From: Pelagibius sp048268885
Lineage (GTDB): Bacteria; Pseudomonadota; Alphaproteobacteria; Kiloniellales; Kiloniellaceae
Assembly: GCA_048268885.1 (NCBI GenBank)
Contig: JBLWUP010000022.1
Span: 1-64,000 of the forward strand
DNA: 64,000 bases
Direction: 5' to 3'
Shown here: positions 1 to 8,148 of the stretch, piece after piece
Position numbering within the stretch: position 1 is the stretch's first letter
How the letters are laid out: the number at the start of each line of letters is the position of its first letter
Made by a program: the position numbers and the translations under genes
Notes under the pieces: model-generated
Told to the model about the DNA's origin: nothing
Seen by the model: only the letters and a program-made list of their open reading frames with translations
Databases searched by the model: none

Positions 1-115
1 TCGCCGAAGGCGATCCACCAACCCTGTGAATCTGCTCTATGTATTGGAAATAGATCGGATTCACACGTTTAGACAGAACCACCAAGTGGTTCTGTCTAAA
101 CGTGATCCGATCTAG
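1..115. repeat. CTAG-bounded two-hairpin repeat, copy A (cut by window edge)
   Basis: The segment contains the right arm of one hairpin (around GGCGATCCACC, ending near position 41) and a complete second hairpin whose arms run from AGATCGGATTCACACG to CGTGATCCGATCT, around a central AACCACC/GGTGGTT-type core at 76-95. It is nearly identical to 8149-8289. The element ends in CTAG at 112-115, and this CTAG supplies the TAG stop codon of the minus-strand gene beside it. Confidence 0.85.
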
Positions 116-1047
116 TGGATCCGGGTGACCCGGTAGCCGCGCCGTTCCAGCAGGGCGAGGATGCCTTCCTCGCCGGGCATGTGCAGGGCGCCGACGGCGA
201 CGAAGGCCTTGCCGCGCTGGAGCAGCGGGATCATGCGGTCGACCATGATGCGGTTGCGGTTGTCCAGGAAAGCCTCCTTGAACTCCCGGGCGCCCGGTTC
301 CTTGTCGTCCCGCGCCAGGGCCTCCATGCGTCGGTAGGCGGGGGCCATGTTGCCGTCCAGATAGTTGCCGATCAGCGTTTCCATCGCATCCGGCTCCTCC
401 TCCAGCTGCGCGATCACCTCGCGCAGGGCCTCGGCCTGGTCCTGGGCCTCGGCGTCGTCGAACAAGGCGAGCTGTTCTTCCAGCTTCTCCAGGGCGACCA
501 CGCGCATGCCGAGGTCGTAGGCCCACTGGATGAGCCAAAGGTCGAGGAACAGATCGCCTTCGGCCCGGCGGCGGAACTCGTCCGGCGGCGTCTGGAACAG
601 GAAGGCCAGGGCGCCCGGCGGCATGCGGTCCACCGCCTTGGCCGGGATGCCGTAGCGCGCCGCCAGGGCCACGGCCTTGTCGTAGGTCTCGGGATCGACC
701 GCCTTGACCAGCGAGCCGCTGCGCGGCGCCGCCCCGGTTCCCTGCGCAATGGTGCGGCGCTCCTCGGGCGTGAACAGCAGTTCGAAGGCGGCCTGCTCGG
801 AGGCCTCGAAAGCCTCGCGGATCGGCGCCGGCAGGTCGCGCACCCGCGGATCGGTGATGTGGATGGTGCCCATAATATGGCTCGGCGGGGCGTCGCCCCG
901 CTCGACGCGCCACAGGCGGCCCTCGCCGTGCCGGACCGGATGGACGTCGGAGGCCGCGGCAAGGCCGGCCCAGAACACCAGCAGCAGCGCGAAAAGGAAG
1001 ACGCTCCACTGGGGGAACCGGGCGGGCGTCCAGCGATATCCGGTCAT
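112..1047 (-). CDS. TraB/GumN family secreted protein (copy 1)
   Basis: 311 residues. An N-terminal hydrophobic stretch (about residues 14-31, ending AAASD) looks like a cleavable signal peptide, so the protein should be periplasmic or surface-attached. The mature part carries the TraB/GumN (PrgY-type) hallmarks: LWRVERG, then an HIMGTIH motif near residue 60, and a C-terminal AFVAVGALHMPGEEG block followed by GYRV. The family is related to the Tiki/TraB metalloprotease-like fold; no substrate is established for bacterial members of this type. Its neighbour upstream on the same strand is a paralogue of identical length. The stop codon lies in a hairpin repeat element. Confidence 0.85.
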   Translation of the reverse strand: MTGYRWTPARFPQWSVFLFALLLVFWAGLAAASDVHPVRHGEGRLWRVERGDAPPSHIMGTIHITDPRVRDLPAPIREAFEASEQAAFELLFTPEERRTIAQGTGAAPRSGSLVKAVDPETYDKAVALAARYGIPAKAVDRMPPGALAFLFQTPPDEFRRRAEGDLFLDLWLIQWAYDLGMRVVALEKLEEQLALFDDAEAQDQAEALREVIAQLEEEPDAMETLIGNYLDGNMAPAYRRMEALARDDKEPGAREFKEAFLDNRNRIMVDRMIPLLQRGKAFVAVGALHMPGEEGILALLERRGYRVTRIH

Positions 1048-1164
1048 GGCGGGCCTCGCGTGTCAGGCGCTTCACGGGACCGGCGCGCCCCTGCAGGATC
1101 AATCGCCGGTTGCGTAGCAGCCTGACCGCGAAACCTTAAAATTCAGCCAAATCGGGGATTTGTC

Positions 1165-2100
1165 TCAATAGACCCGGGAGATGCGGTAGCCCCGGCGCTC
1201 CAGCAGGCTGAGGATGCCTTCCTCGCCCGGCAGATGCAGGGCGCCGACCGCCACGAAGGCCCGCCCCTCTTCCAGCAGCGGCAACATGCGCTGGGCCATG
1301 GTGCGGTTGCGGCTGTCGATCAGCCGCTCGGCCAGGCGGTCCGCCGCCGCCGTGTCGCTGACCCCGCTATGGTCGTTCGCGATCGCCATGAGGCTGCCGG
1401 TATCGCCCTTCAGGTAGGCGCGGAACATGCGGTTGAACTGCGCCTCGATGTTGGCGTAGTCGTTCAGCAGGTCGGTTACCATGGCAACCTGCTCCGCCTC
1501 GCTCAGGCCGTCGAAGACCTCGATCTGCTCGGCATAGCTCTCCAGGCCGTGCAACGCCTTGCCGCGGCGCTGCGCCTCGCTCTGCAGCCAGAAATCGAAG
1601 GCCGCCTCGCCCTGGGACTGGCGGATCGTCTCGATCCGCGGGCGCGCCAGGAAAAAGCTCAGCGCCCAGGGCTTGAAGCGCTGCAGGCCCGCCGCCGGGA
1701 TGCCGAAGTCGGCCACCGCCGCCGCCGCCCGCGCGAACAGCTCCGGCCCCAGAATGTCTTCCAGACGGCGGTCGACCGGCAGCTGCAGGGCCCCGCCCAG
1801 GTCGGCGTCGCCGTCCTGCCCGGTGATGACCTCGAAGGCCACCACGCGGGACTCGTCGAGCGCCCGGTCGATCTCCGCCGGCAGCTGGCGCAGCCGCGGG
1901 TCCGTCGAGTGCATGGTGCCGAGCAGGTGGTTTGCCGGGCCACCCTCTTTCTGGATGCGCCAGAGGAGACCCTGGCCGTAGGGGATGTCCTGCGCCGCCG
2001 TGGCCGCGCCGCCGGGCAGCAGGGCGCCCAGCGCCAGCAGGCCGATGAAGGCGAGACCGAGCACCGCCTTGAAAGAGCGCCGTCGCGAAAGTCGAAGCAT
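1165..2100 (-). CDS. TraB/GumN family secreted protein (copy 2)
   Basis: 311 residues from the ATG at 2100, chosen because it is preceded by AGGGA and begins a classical signal peptide (RLSRRRS then a hydrophobic run ending TAAQD); the open frame extends upstream only into the neighbouring permease gene. It shares with copy 1 the LWR start of the mature domain, an HLLGTMH motif, the AFVAVGALHLPGEEG block and GYRISRVY at the C-terminus, so the pair is a tandem duplication that has diverged in the middle. It is probably co-transcribed with the two upstream ABC-2 permeases (53-nt gap). Function unknown beyond family membership. Confidence 0.85.
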   Translation of the reverse strand: MLRLSRRRSFKAVLGLAFIGLLALGALLPGGAATAAQDIPYGQGLLWRIQKEGGPANHLLGTMHSTDPRLRQLPAEIDRALDESRVVAFEVITGQDGDADLGGALQLPVDRRLEDILGPELFARAAAAVADFGIPAAGLQRFKPWALSFFLARPRIETIRQSQGEAAFDFWLQSEAQRRGKALHGLESYAEQIEVFDGLSEAEQVAMVTDLLNDYANIEAQFNRMFRAYLKGDTGSLMAIANDHSGVSDTAAADRLAERLIDSRNRTMAQRMLPLLEEGRAFVAVGALHLPGEEGILSLLERRGYRISRVY

Positions 2101-2153
2101 GATGTCCGGTCCCTGTTCTCGAACTTCAGGTGGCCAGCGAAGCGAAGTGCAAG

Positions 2154-3011
2154 CTACGGCCTGATCTTGTAGCCCGCCGCGAAGAGCCGCCAGGCCAGCA
2201 GCGCCAGGACCAGGTTCAGCGCGGTGAGGATGCCGGCGCCCAGCGCCAGCGAGGTTTCCGCCTGGCCGATGAAGCCGGCCCGGAAACCGTCGACGGCATA
2301 GAACACGGGATTGAAATAGATCCAGTCCCGGAACGCCTCGGGCAGCCGCTCCACCGAGAAGAAAGTCCCCGAAAGGAGCCCCAGCGGAACGACGAGAAAC
2401 CCCTCGACCGCGCCATAGTGGTCCCAACGCTCCGCCCAGAGGCCGGCGATAGAGCCCAGCAGCGCGAAAAACAGCGCCGCCAGCACGGCAAAACCGAGCA
2501 CAACCGTTGCATCGAAGTATGAATAATCCACAAACAGCGCCGTGCCGGCCGCCACCAGCGTGCCCGCCATCAGGCCACAGGTGGCCGCCGAAAGCGCGAA
2601 GCCGGCCACGACCTCCAGGGACGAGAGGGGCGCCATCTGCACGTCCGCGATGGTGCCTTCCATCTTGTCCATGACGATCATCGCCGCCGAATTCTGGAAC
2701 GCCGTGTAGACCACGGCATAGAGCACGACGCCGGGGGCGATGAACTCCTTCAGGCCGACGCCCGGCAGCATCTCGCCCAGGCCGCGCTGCCCGACCACGA
2801 AAACCAGCAGGAACAGCAGGCTGGAGACCAGCGGGCCGACCAGGGTTTCCAGGCCGAAGCGCAGGAAGCGCGAGACGCCGTAGCCGTAGTAGACCGCCCA
2901 GAGGCCGCGCCAGTTCACCCGCCGGAAGGTCAGGGGCCGCCAGGCGCGGAAGGCTAGCAGCGCCGGCGCCGCGTGACTGCCGGTCCGGCTGCTGCCCCCG
3001 AGGCCGCTCAT
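2154..3011 (-). CDS. ABC-2 type transporter permease (second of pair)
   Basis: 285 residues. Six hydrophobic segments typical of ABC-2 permeases of the NodJ/polysaccharide or drug export class, with the family-typical stretch SGTFFSVERLPE followed by FNPVFYAVDGFR near the C-terminus. The ATG at 3011 overlaps the stop of the upstream permease (ATGA), so translation is coupled. The two permeases share the NWRGLW start, the LSGTF.S.ERLPE block and the YKIRP/YRLKP ending, so they arose by duplication and could form a heterodimeric channel. No ATP-binding subunit is encoded beside them. Confidence 0.85.
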   Translation of the reverse strand: MSGLGGSSRTGSHAAPALLAFRAWRPLTFRRVNWRGLWAVYYGYGVSRFLRFGLETLVGPLVSSLLFLLVFVVGQRGLGEMLPGVGLKEFIAPGVVLYAVVYTAFQNSAAMIVMDKMEGTIADVQMAPLSSLEVVAGFALSAATCGLMAGTLVAAGTALFVDYSYFDATVVLGFAVLAALFFALLGSIAGLWAERWDHYGAVEGFLVVPLGLLSGTFFSVERLPEAFRDWIYFNPVFYAVDGFRAGFIGQAETSLALGAGILTALNLVLALLAWRLFAAGYKIRP

Positions 3012-3823
3012 GGCTTCAGCCGGTAACCGGTGGCGAACATCCTGTAGGTGACGGTCCAGAGGAAGAGGTTGAAGCCCGCCATGACGACAATTCCCAGCGT
3101 CAGATTGCCGTCGGCATGGCCGATGAAGCCGTAGCGGAAGCCGTCGATCATGTAGAAGAAGGGATTGAAGTGGGCGACCACCTGCCAGGTCTCCGGCAGG
3201 CGCTCGATGGAATAGAAGGTGCCGGAGAGGAAGGAGAAGGGCGTGATGACGAAATTGGTCACCGCGGCGATGTGGTCGAACTTCTCCGCCCAGATGCCGC
3301 CGATCATGCCCAGCAGCGACAGCATCAGCGAGGCCATGACCCCGTGAAACAAGATGAACAGCGGGTTGTGGATGGTGACCGGCACGAAGAGGCACATGCC
3401 GAGCCCGACCGCCAGGCCGACCATGACGCCGCGGGTGACGCCGCCCCCGGCGATGCCCAGGGTCAGCTCGGCCGGCGACAGCGGCGGCATGAGCACATCG
3501 ACGATGTTGCCCTGCACCTTGGCGATGACCAGCGAGGAAGAGGTGTTGGCGAAGGCGTTCTGCACCATGGCCATCATGATGAGGCCCGGCGCCAGGAAGC
3601 TGGAGAAGGGCACGCCGCCGACCTCGCGCCCGCCGCCGCCCAGGGCCAGGGTGAAGATGGCCAGAAACAGCAGCGTGGTCACCATCGGGGCCAGCAGCGT
3701 CTGCGTAAAGACGTTGAGGAAGCGGCGCACTTCCTTCATGTAGAGGGTCCAGAGGCCGCGCCAGTTCACGCGCCCCATTTGCCTGACGCGGGTGGCGGCA
3801 AGCGAGAGGGTCTGATGTTCCAT
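3008..3823 (-). CDS. ABC-2 type transporter permease (first of pair)
   Basis: 271 residues, with a cytoplasmic N-terminus and about six membrane segments. LSGTFYSIERLPETW and FNPFFYMIDGFRYGF near residues 200-235 are the usual ABC-2 permease signature. It is the first gene of a run that continues through the second permease and probably the second TraB-like gene. It diverges from recX with only 68 bp between the two starts, so both promoters must lie in that short space. Transported substrate unknown; the ATPase partner must be encoded elsewhere. Confidence 0.85.
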   Translation of the reverse strand: MEHQTLSLAATRVRQMGRVNWRGLWTLYMKEVRRFLNVFTQTLLAPMVTTLLFLAIFTLALGGGGREVGGVPFSSFLAPGLIMMAMVQNAFANTSSSLVIAKVQGNIVDVLMPPLSPAELTLGIAGGGVTRGVMVGLAVGLGMCLFVPVTIHNPLFILFHGVMASLMLSLLGMIGGIWAEKFDHIAAVTNFVITPFSFLSGTFYSIERLPETWQVVAHFNPFFYMIDGFRYGFIGHADGNLTLGIVVMAGFNLFLWTVTYRMFATGYRLKP

Positions 3824-3891
3824 AGCGCTTCACATAGTCCGAGCCAACGCCGGGCGCAAGCCAAGAGCCCTCTGCCGCAAAGCAGGCTCCG

Positions 3892-4497
3892 GTGACCGAG
3901 GCGGAGGACAGGGCCGCCGGCAAGCGGGGCAAGAAGCGCCGCCAGCCGCTGAAAGCCACGCCGGAAGGGCTGGAGCGCTCGGCCCTCTACTACCTGGAGC
4001 GCTACGACAGCTCCACCGGGCACCTGCGCCGCCTGCTGCAGCGGAAAATCCTGCTTTCCGCCCGGGTGCACGGCACCGACCCGGAAGAGGGCGCCGCGGC
4101 GGTGGAACGGCTCATCGCGCGGCTGAGCGGGCTCGGCCTGCTGGACGACGTCCGCTATGCCCGCGAGCGGGTGCGCAGCCTGCTGGCGCGCGGCACCTCG
4201 GCCGCCATGATCCGCGCCAAATTGCGCGCCAAGAGCCTGCCGCCCGAGCTGATCGACGCGGCCCTGGCCGAAGACGAGGACAACGGGCCGGGCCGCGAGC
4301 TGCGGGCGGCCCTGCGCTATGCCAAACGCCGCCGTCTCGGCCCCTACCGCCTGGAGAAGCGGCCCGGAGAACGTGCCGAACGGCGCGAGCGCGACCTGGC
4401 GGCCATGGGCCGCCAGGGTTTCGACTACGAAACCGCCCGACGCGTGGTCGACTGCGAGGATCCCGCGGTCCTGGAGACGGAACTGGACGGAAGTTAG
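3892..4497 (+). CDS. recX: RecX family regulatory protein
   Basis: 201 residues starting at a GTG. The body has the RecX three-helix repeats: ALYYLERYDSSTGHLRRLLQRK at residues about 31-52 (first repeat), then LSGLGLLDDVRYARERV near residues 80-96 (the D..YA..... signature). RecX binds RecA filaments and modulates recombination and SOS activity. In this genome the gene is not next to recA. The N-terminus is an arginine/lysine-rich extension of about 25 residues, and the C-terminus carries a third repeat (GFDYETARRVVD). Confidence 0.88.
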   Translation: MTEAEDRAAGKRGKKRRQPLKATPEGLERSALYYLERYDSSTGHLRRLLQRKILLSARVHGTDPEEGAAAVERLIARLSGLGLLDDVRYARERVRSLLARGTSAAMIRAKLRAKSLPPELIDAALAEDEDNGPGRELRAALRYAKRRRLGPYRLEKRPGERAERRERDLAAMGRQGFDYETARRVVDCEDPAVLETELDGS

Positions 4498-4698
4498 CCG
4501 CCGGAGGCGGAAAAAACGCCCCCAGGCTGCATCCCCGCGTGCCGGGCTTGCGTAGGTGGAAACAAGACCCCAATCGGGAAGCCTTCAGGCAGGTCACCCG
4601 TATTTCACTTGGTGCAGCGCAACACCGTGGCACATAGTTGCTCAAGCGCTGCCCCATAGGTTGCACCACTTTGACTGTCAGAAACGGAAGATGACGCG

Positions 4699-5181
4699 AT
4701 GAGCCGGATCCTGAAACTGATCACCCCCCTCGCCCTCACCCTGACCCTGATCGGCGGCCTGGCCAGCGGCGCCGCCTACGGCATGGGCAGCGACGACGAC
4801 GCCAAGGCGCCGATGGACCCGAACTACGCCGCCGCCAAGCAGCTGGTGGAAGACGGCAAATACGCCGAGGCCATTCCGCTGCTGGAAAAGGTGGTCGCGA
4901 GCGACGACAAGAATGCCGACGCCTTCAACTACCTCGGGTACAGCAACCGCAAGCTCGGCAATCACGATGCCGCCCTGACCCACTATCAGACCGCCCTGGC
5001 GATCGAGCCGCGCCATCGTGGCGCCAACGAGTACCTGGGCGAGCTCTATCTGACCCTGGGCGACCTGGAAAAGGCGGAAGAACGCCTCGACGTGCTGGAC
5101 AGCGCCTGCTTCTTCGGCTGCGACGAGTACACTGAACTGAAGAACCCCATCGCCGAGTACAAGGCCAAGGCCGGCAGCTGA
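4699..5181 (+). CDS. Secreted tetratricopeptide repeat protein
   Basis: 160 residues. Residues 1-28 form a signal peptide (LKLITPLALTLTLIGGLASGAAYG). About three TPR units follow: AAAKQLVEDGKYAEAIPLLEKVV, then ADAFNYLGYSNRKLGNHDAALTHY and GANEYLGELYLTLGDLEKAEE. The C-terminus has a CFFGCDEYTEL stretch whose two cysteines could form a disulfide in the periplasm. TPR proteins of this size usually scaffold protein-protein contacts; no partner is indicated. It stands alone, followed by a block of inverted repeats. Confidence 0.85.
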   Translation: MSRILKLITPLALTLTLIGGLASGAAYGMGSDDDAKAPMDPNYAAAKQLVEDGKYAEAIPLLEKVVASDDKNADAFNYLGYSNRKLGNHDAALTHYQTALAIEPRHRGANEYLGELYLTLGDLEKAEERLDVLDSACFFGCDEYTELKNPIAEYKAKAGS

Positions 5182-5208
5182 CCTTCCGCCGGGCACCTCG
5201 CAACACCC

Positions 5209-5350
5209 TTCGAGACGCGGTCCTGCGGACCGCTCCTCAGGGTGAGGCGGCGAAACAATTGACCTCACGCTGAGGAGCGAGCGTCTCGACCTGCCTTCGC
5301 CGAAGCGAAGTCGCTCCGGCTTTGCGCAGGCAGGAGCGCGAGGTCAATTG
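5209..5350. repeat. Nested inverted repeats of an alphaproteobacterial dispersed type
   Basis: The left arm TTCGAGACGC...GCTCCTCAGGGTGAGG (5209-5248) pairs with CCTCACGCTGAGGAGCGAGCGTCTCGA ending about 5289. A small hairpin (GGTCC/GGACC) is inserted in the left arm. A second hairpin, CCTGCC...GGCAGG (5290-5333), follows, and AATTGACCTC (5258 on) pairs with GAGGTCAATT (ending 5349) to enclose it. The core resembles a repeat scattered through many alphaproteobacterial genomes; here it separates convergent genes and may act as a bidirectional terminator. Confidence 0.75.
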
Positions 5351-5354
5351 GTTC

Positions 5355-5440
5355 ACCTGCTCCGCCGCGCGCCCCGCGGCTCAACCTACTCCGCCGCGCG
5401 CCCCGCGGCTCAGCCTATTCCGCCGCGCGCCCCGCGGCCG
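5355..5440. repeat. 29-bp tandem repeat, about 3 copies, spanning the stop codon of the cyclase gene
   Basis: Units begin at 5355, 5384 and 5413 and each contains CCGCCGCGCGCCCCGCGG. The third unit encodes the last residues and the TAG stop of the minus-strand cyclase; the other two lie downstream of the stop. Because 29 is not a multiple of three, the extra copies are out of frame with the gene. Confidence 0.85.
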
Positions 5441-7103
5441 GCGCGACCGCCGGCAGGTCGAGGGCGCTCTTCAGCACATGCACTTCCAGCGCCTGGGAGC
5501 GCCCGCGCACGTCGATCTGCTGCTGCGGAAAGGCGCTGAGGTCGACCCCGGCATGGGCGGCCAGCGGCGCCGACACGATGAGCTGCGCATCGTAGTCCTT
5601 GGTCAGCGCCTCCAGCCGGCTGGCCGTGTTCACCGCATCGCCGATGGCGGTCAGGGAGACCGCCGGGCCGTAGCCCAGCTCGCCGACGATGACGTGGCCG
5701 CTGTGCAGGCCGATGCCGATGCGCAGCGGCTGGTCCAGGTCGGAGGCCAGACTGCGGTTCAGTTCCTCCAGATGCTCGGCCATGCGGCGCGCCGCCTCCA
5801 GGGCGTTGCGGCTGCCCGTTTCGACGCCTCGCTCGATGCCGAACAGCGCCATGACGCCGTCGCCGATGAACTTGTCGATACGCCCGCCGGCCTCTTCCAC
5901 CGCGGTGCCCATGGCGGTGAAATAGCGGTTGAGCACGAAGACCACGTCGTAGGGCAGACGGTCTTCCGACAGGGTGGTGAAGCCGCGCAGGTCGGCGAAG
6001 AGGATGGCGATCTCGCGCTCGTCGCCCTGCAGGTAGCCGGCCCGCGGCTGGGCCAGGGCCGGGCCGCTGCCGGGCGGCAGCAGGGGCGTCACCTCGCAGT
6101 TATCGAAGAGCGCCGTCTGGCAGGCCAGGCGCACGTTGGGGGCGGCGCCGATCCGCGCCAGGACGCGGCGTTCCTCCGGCCCCGGCGGCGGCAGGGCGGC
6201 CCCGCCGCGCCCGACCCGCACGCGGCAGGTGGAGCAGCGGCCGCGCCCGCCGCAGACCGAGGCATGGGGCACCCGCGCCATGCGGCTGGCCGCCAGGATG
6301 GTCAGGCCCTTGCGCACGATGATTTCCCGCCCGCCGGGATAGCTCAGGCGGACCATGCCCTGGCGGCGCTGCCAGAAACGCCACAGCAGGCGCGCCAGCA
6401 GGGTCAGCCCCAGCAGGACGAAGAAGCCGATGACCACGCCGTCGCGCAGCGCCAGGACCTCGGCGCGTTCGGCCGTCGAGAGAGCGGCACGACGCGCCAG
6501 CGTCGCCGCGACGAAGTCCGGGTCCTCCGCAGCGCGGCGCAGCACCTCGCGGCCCGCCGCCAGATAGCCGCCCAGCGCCAGGGTCGGCAGCAGAACCGCG
6601 GTGGCCAGGCCATAGGGCGCGGCGCGCGGGTACCAGCCCTTCAGCCGCAACCAGAGGTGCAGGCCGATGCAGCCGTGGATCCACACCACCAGCACCAGAA
6701 CGGTCTGTTCCAGGGCGTCGGTCCAATCGAAGGCCCACTGCACGGTGACCACATAAAGGTAGTCGTCATCGACGCCGTAGATCTCGTGCGCGAGGCGGGT
6801 GCCGAGGATGTGCAGCGCCGCCAGCGGGATGATCAGGACGCCGAAGAAGTAGCGCAGGGCGTCGAGCAGCGGCATGGCCAGGCGCTCGCGCCTGAAGATG
6901 GCGTAGTAGGCAAGACAGAGGTGGACCAGCAGGGCCGTGTAGAGCAGCACGCTCGGAAGCATCCCGCGCCAGAAGGAGACGAAAACCTCCCGCCCCGCCT
7001 CCAGCGCCGGGAAGGAGACCAGCCCCAGCATCAGGTTCAGCAGGTGCGTGAGGACGTAGATAAAGAGGGTGAGACCGCTGATCAGCCGCAGGCGCCGGAG
7101 CAT
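5415..7103 (-). CDS. Membrane class III adenylate cyclase with haem-b-type anchor and [2Fe-2S] domain
   Basis: 562 residues in three parts. Residues 1-240 hold about six membrane helices with histidines spaced as in dihaem cytochrome-b anchors (H20, H61, H98, H106, H143, H149). Residues 250-330 form a plant-type ferredoxin domain with C284, C290, C293 and C328. Residues 360-530 are a class III nucleotide cyclase: metal-binding D371 (FADLRGF) and D415 (FIGDG), purine-reading K411, and N492/R496 in GDAVNTASR. The arrangement matches the redox-sensing CyaC-type cyclases described in rhizobia, whose anchor resembles succinate dehydrogenase. I infer cAMP production tuned by quinone or redox state. 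The gene's 3' end is tandemly repeated. Confidence 0.88.
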   Translation of the reverse strand: MLRRLRLISGLTLFIYVLTHLLNLMLGLVSFPALEAGREVFVSFWRGMLPSVLLYTALLVHLCLAYYAIFRRERLAMPLLDALRYFFGVLIIPLAALHILGTRLAHEIYGVDDDYLYVVTVQWAFDWTDALEQTVLVLVVWIHGCIGLHLWLRLKGWYPRAAPYGLATAVLLPTLALGGYLAAGREVLRRAAEDPDFVAATLARRAALSTAERAEVLALRDGVVIGFFVLLGLTLLARLLWRFWQRRQGMVRLSYPGGREIIVRKGLTILAASRMARVPHASVCGGRGRCSTCRVRVGRGGAALPPPGPEERRVLARIGAAPNVRLACQTALFDNCEVTPLLPPGSGPALAQPRAGYLQGDEREIAILFADLRGFTTLSEDRLPYDVVFVLNRYFTAMGTAVEEAGGRIDKFIGDGVMALFGIERGVETGSRNALEAARRMAEHLEELNRSLASDLDQPLRIGIGLHSGHVIVGELGYGPAVSLTAIGDAVNTASRLEALTKDYDAQLIVSAPLAAHAGVDLSAFPQQQIDVRGRSQALEVHVLKSALDLPAVAPAAGRAAE

Positions 7104-7348
7104 TCTTGTTCCTCTGCTATCGTTGCTTTGGCTGCGAGCGGCAGGGCAACCGGGGCGTAACCATTGACAGTTGGCCCATAGATCATAGGCCCGTAGATCA
7201 TAGGTTGGCGCCGCGGCCTTGAAAACGGCCCTCTGCGCCTGCTATTGGCCCTCTTGCCGTTGGCCGGACCCGCATAGCGATCTACGTTGGTTCCGGGGAA
7301 AAGGCTTCGGCACGGCCGATCACATTTGCGTAGGCGAGGAAAAGCAGG

Positions 7349-7567
7349 GTGACAGAAAGCGACGGACGCAGGCCCAGGCGGCGCAACCGGCCACAACGCG
7401 TCTTCGATACCTCGGTGCCGTCGCCCTGCATTGCCGTCTGTCAGGTGGATGCCAAGACCAGCCGCTGCATCGGCTGCCGGCGCCACATCGACGAGATCCG
7501 CGACTGGCCGATCCTCTCGGTCGAGGAAAAGCGCGCCATCCTGGCCAAGCTGCCAGAACGGGACTAG
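7349..7567 (+). CDS. DUF1289 domain protein
   Basis: 72 residues from a GTG start at 7349, with AGGA about 10 nt upstream. The core SPCIAVCQVDAKTSRCIGCRRHIDEI matches the DUF1289 pattern of four cysteines (C27, C31, C40, C43), probably a small metal-binding site. The family is widespread in proteobacteria and has no established role. The N-terminus is strongly basic (RRPRRRNRPQR). It lies alone between the divergent cyclase gene and a repeat element. Confidence 0.85.
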   Translation: MTESDGRRPRRRNRPQRVFDTSVPSPCIAVCQVDAKTSRCIGCRRHIDEIRDWPILSVEEKRAILAKLPERD

Positions 7568-7597
7568 CCGCCGCCGGGCCCGCGCCGGAGAAATCTT

Positions 7598-7663
7598 CTA
7601 GAGCAGATCAGGGTCGGCTGGAATCGCCGAAGGCGATCCTCCGACCCTGTGAATCCGATCTAG
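7598..7663. repeat. CTAG-bounded hairpin repeat, short copy C
   Basis: This 66-bp copy begins and ends with CTAG. It holds the first hairpin of the full element (AGAGCAGATCAGGGTCGG... GAATCGCC-GAA-GGCGAT...) fused directly to the terminal GAATCCGATCTAG, as if the second hairpin had been deleted. The right CTAG supplies the TAG stop of the PilZ gene. Confidence 0.85.
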
Positions 7664-8043
7664 GCGTGGAGCGGCGTGTCGAGCGGCTGGCTGTCGGCGC
7701 GGCGCTCGAAGAGCGAGCGCATGATCTTCTCCTGAACGCGCATGTCCAGGTCGGTGAAGACGCCGGCCAGTTCCTTGCGGTCGCGGTCGACCCAGATCAC
7801 CACGGCGCGGCAGGCGAAGGACAGGGCTTCGCCATCGACGTCGACCTCGACGTTCAGGGAGACCTTGTCGCCGGGATAGTGCTCCGCGGCGTAGGCGCCG
7901 GCGGAGAAGCCGCGGCGCGACCAGTCTTTCAGGGGGTAGGCTTTTCCGTCGATGGAGATAAAACCATCGATCTGGCTGCCGCGAGGTTCGATGCGGCGAT
8001 CGGCATCAGGCGAAGCAAAACGACGGAACAATGAAGACAACAT
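7660..8043 (-). CDS. PilZ domain protein
   Basis: 127 residues. The N-terminal RRIEPRG (residues about 16-22) followed by KDWSRRGFSAGAY (about 39-51) corresponds to the RxxxR and (D/N)xSxxG motifs that bind cyclic di-GMP in PilZ domains; here the RxxxR element reads R-I-E-P-R. Beta-strand-rich sequence continues to about residue 100. A single-domain PilZ protein would act as a soluble c-di-GMP effector; a diguanylate cyclase is encoded at 37.4-38.9 kb, but no link is shown. The stop codon lies in repeat copy C. Confidence 0.82.
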   Translation of the reverse strand: MLSSLFRRFASPDADRRIEPRGSQIDGFISIDGKAYPLKDWSRRGFSAGAYAAEHYPGDKVSLNVEVDVDGEALSFACRAVVIWVDRDRKELAGVFTDLDMRVQEKIMRSLFERRADSQPLDTPLHA

Positions 8044-8148
8044 GTCCCATTATCGCCCTTCGGACCTGAAGCTTTCGTTAACGAATTCGCCAAGTTGCGG
8101 GAAATTGGATCTTTATGCGGGCCGACAGGCCACAGGCGGGCGCCGTCC

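Noticed and set aside
3012..3959. Long upstream extension of the second ABC-2 permease
   Set aside because: It covers the first permease gene out of frame and is His/Arg-rich; the ATG at 3011 overlaps the preceding stop.
5322..7160. 612-residue plus-strand open frame opposite the cyclase
   Set aside because: Rich in Gln, Arg, His and Gly without domains; the cyclase on the other strand has all catalytic residues.
7082..7486. 134-residue minus-strand open frame with MIYGPMIYGP repeats
   Set aside because: It overlaps the cyclase start and the DUF1289 gene and has no family features; the MIYGP repeat comes from a short DNA duplication at about 7172-7203.
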